11,607 nucleotides of DNA from Willaertia magna (lineage: Eukaryota; Heterolobosea; Eutetramitea; Acrasida; Naegleriidae). The stretch lies in the NCBI GenBank assembly GCA_902984215.1, contig CADWAF010005832.1, forward strand, positions 1 through 11,607, read 5' to 3'. This document shows, one piece after another, positions 1 to 8,500 of the stretch (position 1 is the stretch's first letter; every line of letters starts with the position of its first letter). The position numbers and the translations under genes were made by a program. The notes beneath the pieces were generated by a model. That model was not told the DNA's origin, made no database searches, and saw only the letters and a program-made list of their open reading frames with translations.

Positions 1-434
1 ATAAAAAATATTATTTTAATGTTTTAATAAATATATTTTAAAAAGAATTTAAATGAAAATGTTTTATAATAATAAATATTAATTAATAAAGATAAAATAA
101 AAAATATATATTTATAAATTCAATTTTACAATCAAAATATTATTAACATTTAATTTTTTATAAAATAAAAAAAAATTAAACCTTAATAATACAAACTTAA
201 AAAGATTTAGTAATATTATTAAAAAAAAACTGATAGAAAAACCTAAAATTATTTAATTACTAAATATTTTAATATTTCACCAGTTCTGCCAATATCACTT
301 TTTTGAAAAATCACTATTACAAAATTTTACTAGAAGTTTTATTTTTTAAAATTTATTATTTTGTATACAATATTTATAATTCGGTTTTATAATAATAGTT
401 TTACATATTTTTACTTCAATATTTCAAATTATTT
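1..434. other. AT-rich intergenic DNA, nothing recognised
   Basis: These 434 bases lie downstream of the lipase gene, which ends at 435 on the minus strand. They are almost entirely A and T, with many homopolymer runs and frequent stops in all frames. I see no exon, tRNA or repeat unit. A slightly less AT-rich patch lies at about 275-325. On the minus strand the sequence gives several AATAAA-like words that could serve as poly(A) signals for the lipase, but such words occur by chance in DNA this AT-rich. Whatever gene lies to the left is not in the window. Confidence 0.7.
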
Positions 435-1752
435 TCAACGCAATAACAACACAATAAACAGTAACAACCAAATACAAATAACAAAACTTGCAAAAACGTA
501 AATCCAACTCTGCTTTGTCAATTGACTACGTTGCTTTAAAATTAAATGACATACTTTATCATAAACTAATTCTTTTGCTCTCTTTCCCCAAACAAAATCA
601 TTATGTTTAAAGTTAGGAATCAACTCTGAATGAAGAATAACATTTGACATTCTTGGAATAACATTAGTTTCAACATCTTTTGCATTTCCCAAAAAATCTA
701 AATCTCCATAAAACAAAACAGTTGGAATTTTAATATTAGAAATGTCGTATTCAATTGGTGTTTCTTGTTGATACTTTATCATATTTAATTCCTTTCCATG
801 ATCATAACTTTGAAATTTTCTAAATTACAATAATGGTCAATTGAATTAAATAAAAAAATAATAATTACCCTGAAATTAATAATTGACTCCAATGACATAG
901 AGCAAGATACGAAGTAGGAGAAGGTTCATATTTCAATAAATATTTTTTAACCTTGTCAGGAATTTCACAATCCATAAATAAATCCATTAAAGAATCCAAT
1001 GGCCCAATGGCTCCTTTCCCTAAGAATGAAAGAAAGGATTTCATGGATGAATTGGGAGAAACTAAAGTAACTTCTCCCCAATTTAATAATGATAATAATA
1101 AATCTGGGCGAAAATAGGTCAACACTTTCAAACCTTGTGAAGATTGATTTTGTAAATAAGTGACAGGTGCCAAAGCTATAAACATTTCAACTTTTTCTTG
1201 TAGTTCAGGAAAAGTTGAAAATGCAACAAACCCTTGAGTAGTTCCTTGTGAATGAGCTATGTAAGCAGCTAATTTAGTAATCTCTGTATTGTCATAATAA
1301 TTTAAAATATAATCCATTTGACATTTCACATCAAACATCCCCATCTCATGAAATGAAAACTTCCAGTTATCACTTTTCTGTTCTTTTCTTCTACTATATT
1401 GATTTCCTCTATTATTTCCTAACCAAACATCAAATCCAGCTTTTAATAAGAGATAAGCTAAACAATAATTCTTTCCTGTTACTATCCAAGTATTTGAACT
1501 ATTAAACAATCCATGTTGAAGAAGGATTGGTCGTTTTGTTATGGAGACTTCTTTCTTTTCTTTTAATTGAAATAAAGTTAAAGGATATTCATCGGTGGTC
1601 AATGCGACATGTTTTTGAAATGTAATTTTTTCATCTTCACGATCTATTTCATTATTGATTAAATCTAACAATTCTTGGAAATGAGAGTGACAATCTTCTT
1701 GAGAGTCAACAATAAGTGCCAAATCTTCTTCCAAGTGATTTTCAGGAATCAT
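435..1752 (-). CDS. Acid lipase / sterol-esterase family alpha/beta hydrolase with C-terminal membrane anchor
   Basis: This is a lipase of the lysosomal acid lipase / gastric lipase / yeast steryl-ester hydrolase family (AB-hydrolase-associated lipase region plus alpha/beta hydrolase fold). It likely hydrolyses triacylglycerols or steryl esters. Two exons, 1752-869 and 819-435, joined across a 49-nt intron give 422 residues ending in TGA. The join restores the family motif SGKFQSYDHGKE just after the intron. Visible features are the oxyanion-side QHGLFNSS (residues 79-86), NNRGN (113-117), nucleophile Ser168 in AHSQG, the acid Asp336 in YGDLDFLGNAKDV and His367 in KHNDFVWG. The triad is complete, but the first Gly of GxSxG is Ala. 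There is no N-terminal signal peptide. Residues 400-421 form one strongly hydrophobic helix at the extreme C-terminus, so a tail-anchored membrane protein is inferred, perhaps on ER or lipid droplets. It is the last of three co-oriented genes, 116 bp after TADA1. Family is certain; substrate and location are inference. Confidence 0.9.
820..868 (-). other. Intron of the lipase gene (49 nt, phase 2)
   Basis: The 5' end reads GTAATT and the 3' end TTTAG on the minus strand. Removal joins GG to A and completes a Gly codon (residue 295), continuing the conserved lipase frame. Reading through without splicing stops at once in TAA (867-865). A TTGAC word about 20 nt before the acceptor is a plausible branch point. 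Confidence 0.92.
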
Positions 1753-1868
1753 TTTTTTTCAATTTTTTTGTAATCAACAGCATACATTTGATTTTTTGTT
1801 CTGCATATTTAAAAACGGCAATTAATATTAAAATAAATTAAATAATTCATTAAGATACAAAACACTCA

Positions 1869-3082
1869 TTAATATAAATCCCAATCCAAATTCGAAATCT
1901 TTTCTTTTAAATTCAAGTCATCCACCAAATATGGACAGGAGTCAACCGTGAAAACCAAGTCTTTGGGCGTTATAACAAATTTATCAATATCTTCATTTGG
2001 GTCAGTCATCTCTACATCTTCATCCTCTTCTTCTTTATTTTTATTAATCTTTGAAAGATAAGGTATATCATCTTCATAATGTCTATAACTATACACATAT
2101 TTACCATCCCTTACTAAATAAGAACCAGCCTCAGGTTTTTTATATTTCATTTTAATTTTTGTTAAATCATTCTGTTTTTTATATTGTAAACATTTTGTAA
2201 TTAAATGTTTTATATAATATTCTGTTGATTGCATTAATAAATTTATACATTCTGGATCCACTCCATTTAATAAACCTAATTCATCTGCAATCTTATTCAT
2301 TCTTACTTGTACAAACTCTTTTGACCAAAATTGCATTGTCTTTATTGAACCCTTACTACCGCTACTTCCACTTGTAAAAGATGAAACTATTGCATTTGTA
2401 GTATTAGGGCTTAGCATTGTATTTGTACTATTAGAGGTTGTAATATCTAATAATGAGGGAGGCATTATTGAAGTAGTAGTTGTACCACTAGTATTCTTTG
2501 TTTGTTGTTCAGAAATTTGTTGAGAAAGTAAATTTAATCTAAATTCTGAGGCATTATGTTTAAGTAGTGATCTATGAACAGATATTGGACCTAGTTCTGA
2601 AGCAGCATTAGAATCTCTTGATAATAACATCATCATATTATTCACGCCTGAAGTTCTTCCAGATAAATTCCTTGAAGATGTTTGTTGTTGATTTGTTGAC
2701 AGCCTAGCATTAAAGAATAAACACTTTACAAAATAATTATGTAAATGAATAAACTCATAACCAAAAGTTATTTTCATAAAATGATCCCATTCCGTTTTTG
2801 ACAATTTAGCTTGCATATATTTAACAAATGTATTCCAATATAAATTCCGACGATCACCAAGATGTCTATCTATTAATTTTTTTATTTGAGAAAGATTAAC
2901 GCGTTGTTGAACATGTTCCTTCTTTGCAATCCCTCCACTAATCATCGATCTATTACTTGAATTCTCACCACCTACATACATGCCATATGAACAACAAAAG
3001 CCGGGATAGTATGAGTAAAACAAGAAGAATACAATGACAAGAACCTACCATTACTATTTTTATTTTTCTTGGCGGTTAACAT
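1869..3082 (-). CDS. TADA1: SAGA complex subunit Ada1/TADA1 (HFI1-like)
   Basis: This is a candidate Ada1 subunit of the SAGA histone acetyltransferase co-activator, where the family supplies a histone fold that pairs with TAF12. Two exons, 3082-3049 and 2971-1869, joined across a 77-nt intron give 378 residues (MLTAKKNKNSN then GGENSSNRS). The ATG at 3082 is chosen because it splices in frame; the later ATG at 3023 would require translating the intron. The SAGA-Tad1 N-terminal region is residues 36-102, with VNLSQIKKLIDRHLG, YW and KLSKTEWD, ending HLHNYFVKCLFFNARL. Residues 103-230 are a Ser/Thr/Asn/Gln-rich linker. Residues 232-277 look like a histone-fold core (MNKIADELGL, then EYYIKHLITKCLQY). 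An acidic, Lys-rich spacer follows, then ITPKDLVFTVDSCPYLV (345-361), the usual last helix region of Ada1. The stop is TAA. It sits 60 bp after NSDHL. Family assignment rests on motif order and is fairly secure. Confidence 0.85.
2972..3048 (-). other. Intron of the TADA1 gene (77 nt, phase 1)
   Basis: The donor is GTAGGT and the acceptor GTATGTAG on the minus strand. Splicing joins G to GT in a Gly codon and creates a short basic N-terminus beginning MLTAKKNK. The intron is open in the downstream frame for part of its length, giving a false N-terminus rich in Tyr and Cys (from the ATG at 3023). That segment has no family resemblance and is better explained as intron. Confidence 0.85.
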
Positions 3083-3142
3083 TTTATTTTTTTTTTGAAA
3101 TGTTAAAAAAATTAAGATGAGCGGGACTCGAAAGCATTTCAC

Positions 3143-4237
3143 TTAATCCTTTTTCTTATTTGCTTGTTTTTTCTTTTCTTCTTCTTTAAAGTATTCAATT
3201 GCTCTTTTCTTTGATTCTGCCATATTATAAAGAGGTTTATAATTTAATAAACGAGTTGCTTTTGATGAATCAAATCTTCTATCAACAACTAATAATGCAT
3301 TCTTATCTAATTCAAATTGAGGAGGGACCGCAAATTTAATACCACATAATCCTAACATTAAAGAAATAAATAACATTATATAACTAATGCAATACATGAC
3401 TTCAACAGGAATACCAATCTTTGGTGTTGGTAAATCAAAACCTTTTAAAATATCAGCCATAAAACCCCAAAATAATTCAGGTTCTTGGTTTGTTACAAAG
3501 AAAGCTTCTCCTGTGACACTTTCTTTATCTAAATGAGTTGCGGCTAGTATTAAACAGTGAGTTACGTTTTTAACATAAGTATAATCCATATAATTCTTTC
3601 CATTTCCAACATAAAACTTTGTTCTACCCTTTTTTCCATTTTCTACAACAATTGGGAAGAAAAGTAAATCTCTTTCTCCAAAAATTGATGCAGGTCTAAT
3701 AGCGACTGTTCTGATTTTATCTGAATGTTTTTTACCATATTCTAATGTTAATTTTTCTTGTTCAATCTTTGTTAAAGTGTAAGTATTAACTCCTTTCTTT
3801 GCATAAGGCTTTTCTTCGTTACAATTATTGGTATCTGTTCCATCAAAAACAACACTAGCACTTGAAACTAATATAAAGTTTTTTACATGATCTATTTCAA
3901 TAGCACAATCTAATAGATTTTTGGTACCATCTACATTTACTTTTCTTAAAATCTCAGGTGATGCAAATGGATTTGGAGTTGCTGTGTGAAAAATAGTATC
4001 AACCTTAAAATCTTTTAATGCACTTAAAACAGCTTCTTTACTACAAATATCTCCATTTTCTCTTCCTGTATATAATTTTACTTTATTATTTAATTCAGAA
4101 TTTCCATTAATATCAAATATTGCAACATTATATCCTAATGCAAGTAAATCTTCTACTAAATGTTGACCTAGAAATCCGGCACCTCCAACAACAAGACAGT
4201 TTTTAACGTGATTAGTTCCGTATGGACTTGTAGACAT
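3143..4237 (-). CDS. NSDHL: Sterol-4-alpha-carboxylate 3-dehydrogenase, decarboxylating (NSDHL/Erg26-like)
   Basis: This is a 3-beta-hydroxysteroid dehydrogenase family member. NSDHL/Erg26 oxidises the 3-hydroxyl of a 4-carboxysterol with loss of CO2 during removal of the C-4 methyl groups in sterol synthesis, using NAD(P)+ at the ER. The gene is a single exon of 364 residues, close to the usual NSDHL length. GGAGFLG (18-24) is the nucleotide-binding glycine loop. VSSASVVFDG lies at 124-133. The catalytic pair is Tyr153 and Lys157 in YTLTK. RPASIFGERD (181-190) and GNGKNYMDYTYVKNV (211-225) match the substrate half of NSDHL proteins. A hydrophobic segment at 279-300 is where NSDHL has its membrane-associated helix. 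The tail ends KKKD, a dilysine-type ER retrieval signal by position. The start ATG at 4237 is the first Met, shortly before the glycine loop. It is divergent from HSD17B10 and upstream of TADA1. A related 3-beta-HSD with another sterol substrate remains possible. Confidence 0.88.
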   Translation of the reverse strand: MSTSPYGTNHVKNCLVVGGAGFLGQHLVEDLLALGYNVAIFDINGNSELNNKVKLYTGRENGDICSKEAVLSALKDFKVDTIFHTATPNPFASPEILRKVNVDGTKNLLDCAIEIDHVKNFILVSSASVVFDGTDTNNCNEEKPYAKKGVNTYTLTKIEQEKLTLEYGKKHSDKIRTVAIRPASIFGERDLLFFPIVVENGKKGRTKFYVGNGKNYMDYTYVKNVTHCLILAATHLDKESVTGEAFFVTNQEPELFWGFMADILKGFDLPTPKIGIPVEVMYCISYIMLFISLMLGLCGIKFAVPPQFELDKNALLVVDRRFDSSKATRLLNYKPLYNMAESKKRAIEYFKEEEKKKQANKKKD

Positions 4238-4499
4238 TTTTTAATTCAATTATTTTCCAATCTTTTCGCAAAGCGATAAACTTAAAATCCCTTTCGCTGT
4301 TGCGACAATTCCTCTAAGTGTCGCCAGCAACGTGATGATGTTCTTGAAAGATGGATTCCCCACTGAGTGGGAGGAAACAAACTCTATTTTACAGACCTGA
4401 CACAAGACCTTTAGTTGTTTACAAGCTTGTTGTGTAAAAAGGATTTAAAAGGAGTGGTTACAAAATTGCTTACAATTATTAATAAATCACTTCAAAAAA
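4238..4499. promoter_or_regulatory. Divergent intergenic region between NSDHL and HSD17B10
   Basis: These 262 bp separate two divergent start codons, so they must hold both 5' UTRs and at least part of both promoters. Their centre is clearly richer in G and C than the rest of the intergenic DNA. They contain a CCAAT-containing 12-mer (4251-4262), TTTCGC-AAA-GCGA (palindromic core 4266-4276), TTTCGC-TGTT-GCGA (core 4294-4305), a third TCGC at 4321, and a perfect 13-bp palindrome CCCACTGAGTGGG (4359-4371). No TATA-type element can be singled out in this base composition. A promoter role is inferred from position; none of these elements is matched to a known factor, apart from the generic CCAAT box. 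Confidence 0.55.
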
Positions 4500-5347
4500 A
4501 TGCAAATCAAAGGAAAAACCTTTATCGTCACAGGTAAGATCGGAATGTTTGATCATCTAGTTGTTGATTAATATTGTTATCAATATTAGGAGGAGCAAGT
4601 GGATTAGGAAGAGCAACTGTCGAATTATTAGTTTCTTTAGGAGGAAATGCTGTAATTTTTGATTTAAATGAAAAGGAAGGAAGAGAATTAGAAAATTCTA
4701 ATAAGAAACAAATCCTTTACGTTCATGTTAATGTATGTAGTGAAAGTGACGTAAAGAAAGGAATTTCTGAACTTGTCAATAAATTTGGAAATACTTTAGT
4801 TGGTGTAATTAATGCTGCCGGAATAGGAGACCCTAAAAAAGTTTATAATAACAAGACTGGAGAAGCATCTCCATTAGAAAGTTTTAATAAGGTTTTAACT
4901 GTTAATGTATCAGGTACTTTTAATGTAATTCGTTTGGCAGTTGAACAAATTATGAAACAACAAGTTGACAATCCAAAAGGTGAAGAAGTTCCAGAACGTG
5001 GTGTTATTATTAACACTGCATCAATCGCTGCATTTGAAGGTCAAATTGGTCAAGCTGCTTATTCTGCAAGTAAGGGAGCTGTTGTAAGTATGACATTACC
5101 TATCGCAAGAGAATTATCACTTTTAGGTATTCGTTGTGTAACTATTGCTCCAGGTTTATTTAAAACACCAATGCTTGCAGGTTTAGGAGAAAAGGTAATT
5201 AAAAGTCTTGCAAAACAAGTACCTTTCCCTCGTAGACTTGGAGAACCAGAAGAATACGCAAAATGTTGTCAATATATTATTGAAAATGAAATGATGAATG
5301 GTGAAACTATTCGTTTAGATGGTGCCATTCGTATGAGTTCTCTTTAA
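4500..5347 (+). CDS. HSD17B10: 3-hydroxyacyl-CoA dehydrogenase type 2 / 17-beta-HSD 10 (short-chain dehydrogenase)
   Basis: This is a classical SDR that in animals is the mitochondrial 2-methyl-3-hydroxybutyryl-CoA dehydrogenase of isoleucine breakdown. It also oxidises other short 3-hydroxyacyl-CoAs and, in animals, is a protein subunit of mitochondrial RNase P. Exons 4500-4533 and 4590-5347 join to 263 residues, close to human HSD17B10 (261). The intron falls inside the glycine loop: MQIKGKTFIVTG, then GASGLG. Motifs are TGGASGLG (11-18), NAAG (86-89), Asn117, Ser156, and Tyr169-x3-Lys173 (YSASK). The tail has VPFPRRLGEPEEYA and ends RLDGAIRMSSL, nearly diagnostic of this family. Ser156/Tyr169/Lys173 sit one residue beyond the human triad. 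No distinct mitochondrial presequence is visible; the human enzyme also lacks a cleaved one. Without splicing, the conserved N-terminal strand is lost. Confidence 0.95.
4534..4589 (+). other. Intron of HSD17B10 (56 nt, phase 1)
   Basis: The donor is GTAAGA after CAG and the acceptor ATATTAG. Splicing joins G and GA as the first Gly of the dinucleotide-binding loop. TTGATTAAT about 20-28 nt before the acceptor is a plausible branch point. The conserved protein motif runs continuously across the junction. Confidence 0.95.
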
Positions 5348-5510
5348 TTATATTATTGTAACATAAATTAACAATTTATTAATTTTATTAAACCCTTTTA
5401 CTGTAACTTTGCTAACGCGCGGTTTTAAAGAAGCTTTCCTGTATTTTCCAATCACCTTTCTTGTGTGAATTACTGGCTGTCAAAAATCACAAGATATCAA
5501 CCACAAAAAA
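5348..5510 (+). promoter_or_regulatory. Intergenic spacer and probable promoter of the 1252-residue protein gene
   Basis: These 163 bp lie between the HSD17B10 stop and the next plus-strand ATG. The first half is AT-rich and probably 3' UTR. The second half holds an isolated GC cluster, AACGCGCGGTT (5414-5424), and the 12-mer TATTTTCCAATC (5442-5453), which also occurs just before the NSDHL start at 4251-4262. The ATG at 5511 is preceded by ACCACAAAAAA, an A-rich start context like the others in the window. The regulatory role is inferred only from position. Confidence 0.4.
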
Positions 5511-8500
5511 ATGAAAGAACGCATTATTTCTAGGTTACATTTAGAACAATTCATTAAAGATGAAATTCTTTTCTATTCAATAGTTATTATAGAAAATCAA
5601 AATTATTATATCTGTATAGGTGCACATTTTCTCTATTTTTTAAATGAAAATTTTCTAATGGAACCAATTAAAATCTCTTTAGAACATATCAAACAATTAA
5701 TTAGTTATAATGAATCATATTCTAGATTCGGTATTGTTGTAGAATCAAAGAATAATCAAACCACAACAGTATTATCAACAAGTAGTACTTCTTTAGAGAT
5801 AGCAAGTAACAGTAACAGTAGTAATGTAGATGAATGTATTATAATTAATTTAGAAACATCTAATCGTTTACAATTAATGAAAGAAATTCAAATTCATTAT
5901 AAAACAAATAATATTTTAAAAAATTGGAATTTACAATGTTATGATTTACCAATTATTACAAAAAATGTAATTACATCTAATAGTATCAATTTAAATAAAC
6001 AAAAAGAAGAAGAAGAAGAAAATTTATGGAAACAAATTCAAATAGATTCAATGAAGAAAACTTCAGGACTTTATAAAGTTTTACAAAATAATAGTTTATT
6101 AAATAATAATGAAAATAAAAAATTAAAAATTGAAAAGTTAGTTGATGGTTACTGGTTTTTATTAAGCGATTTAAATTTTTTAAAAATTAATAATGAAAAC
6201 TCACTTGAAAGTGGTAATAACCATAGAAGTTCAAAAAAGATTCATCATTTCACTAAAATTGAAAAGAAAAATTATTTTGAAATTAATTTTGAAAAGAATG
6301 TAGAAAATAGTAATACTTTATCATCATCTCTATTATCATCTAGTAACATTAGCGCTTCCGAAAAGTCCAAAGAAGATTTTCCCGCCAAAAAGAAAGATAA
6401 ACTTACTTTTAAAATTATTCCAATACGTCACTCAAATGCACCTACAAATCATTTAAGAACTATAGCACATAAAACAATGTTTACAAAAAATGAATTAAAA
6501 GAAATGTTAGATTATAATATTTTAAAAGATGAAAATTATTTTAAAGAGTCTGGAATTTATTTAAATGATAAATCTATTTATGAATGTTATCATTTACAAA
6601 TTCATTATACAATGTTACAAAATAATTTACAAAATAATAATTCTTTACAAAATGATAATTTACAACATCGTATGAAACGTGTAATTGTATGTCGTAGAAA
6701 ATATTTACCTCCTTATGCTTCACATTTCCAAGATATTATTATCATTCATGATTTTGAATATATCATTCCAGAAAATGATGTCAACCATCATCCATCAATC
6801 CACAAAACAACAAATACTCATAACAATCCAATGACTTCGCCATTATTAAATCAAAGTGAACAAAATAACATAAAACAATTTATTTTAAATGAAAATATAA
6901 ATTTAACTGCTTTAAATCCAAACCATTTACTTGATATTTGTTTACAATCATTAAATGTTTTCCCACAATGTTTTTTATATGATGAATTATCAATTAGAAC
7001 AAAAATAGAATCATTAAATGGTGATATAGAGTTTTATGATTGGGTTTCTTTAAAATTGAATTTAAAACCAGAATTATACCCAATTAAATTAACTAATAAT
7101 ATTTATGATAATAATTTATCAAGTAATGAAATTCAATTAAAAAAGAATTTAGATAGAGTAGATTTGTTTATGTCAGAAATTATAAAGTTAATAAGTAATA
7201 ATGGAAATCAAACGTCAACTAGTGACAGTAATAATGATTTATTATTTGACATTGAAAAGGATTTAGTTAATAATGTAGATTCACCTGAAAATACAAAAAA
7301 TATAAATTTACAAAAATGGAGAAGTAAATTGGCATATTATTTAGCATATTATTGTGATGGAAAGTTTTCTAATGAATTAACACTTGAAGTATTAATGGAA
7401 TATTTTTGTAATAATGTAAATATTAATAATAATATTTTACAACAAAATCAAAATACAACTAATGCAACAACATCAGATGCCAATCAAAATAATAATAATT
7501 CAATGATTAGTAATTTAGAACAATCTGCAAATATTTCAAAAATAATCTCCATATTTAATTACTTTTTACATTTAAGATTTTCAGATCAAATGTATGATTT
7601 TCAAACGTCATTAACAGAAATGATTGAAATGATTGAACAAAAAACAGATGAGTTACAATATAGTTTCTTTGATTTTGACATTTATAATAATAATAAAACT
7701 AATAATGAGATTTATTATGATGAAAAAGTACAAAAATATGAAGAACAATTAAAACAAGATGAATTAGCAAAACAATTACAATTTATAATGTATAGACAAA
7801 TGATTATGGGAAATTATAATAATAATATTTTTTTACAAAAGAAAAAAGATTCAACTATTTGTTTAATGAATACTTTTATATTTATAAAATTAATGAAATT
7901 AAATTATTTTTTTTATGTTTTATCACCTTTAAAGTAAGTATTATTAAATATTTATTTATTTTTAACCCTTAATAGTTTTGTAAAGTTATTATCTAATGCT
8001 ATACATATAAGTAGTATGATAAATTATGATCATGTTTATGAAATGTGTTATGAATTATTACAATGGTTAATTCATTGTGATTTAAAACAAAATTATAAAG
8101 ATCAAATACCACATCATTTATTAATTACAATAAGAGATATATTGTCTAATTATACGCCATTCTTACATGTATTATGTTCATTATTACAATATGATGATGA
8201 TGGATTATTAATGGTTGTTAGTTCTATTTTAGAAAGACTAACCCATCATTATGAAAATGTTAGGAAATGGTTAACAGTTAATGATTATATACAATTTATA
8301 ATTGATCACGTTGAAAATGTTAATATTAGAACACAACAATATGTTACTAGTTCATTATTAAGAATATTACGTAATTGTTGTAATACAATTGATAAAAGAA
8401 GTATTATTGTGAAAGATGGTGAAATTTTACCAATTATAATACATCAAGTTTTACAATCTTCAATTTTAAAGAATTTTAATAATTTAGAAGAAGAATCTAA

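Noticed and set aside
1..434. Low-complexity AT tract as an origin, centromere piece or repeat array
   Set aside because: No repeat unit or periodicity is visible; it looks like ordinary AT-rich intergenic DNA.
435..782. A separate small membrane protein starting at the Met at 782
   Set aside because: It is exon 2 of the lipase; joining across the 820-868 intron restores the conserved SGKFQSYDHG region and the Asp/His of the triad.
2972..3023. TADA1 start at the ATG at 3023, giving a Tyr/Cys-rich N-terminus
   Set aside because: The segment has a good donor and acceptor, and splicing gives a start at 3082 with a typical soluble N-terminus.
4500..5347. Bacterial-type FabG acquired by transfer
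   Set aside because: The C-terminal RLDGAIRM, the VPFP-RLG motif and the intron in the glycine loop mark it as eukaryotic HSD17B10.
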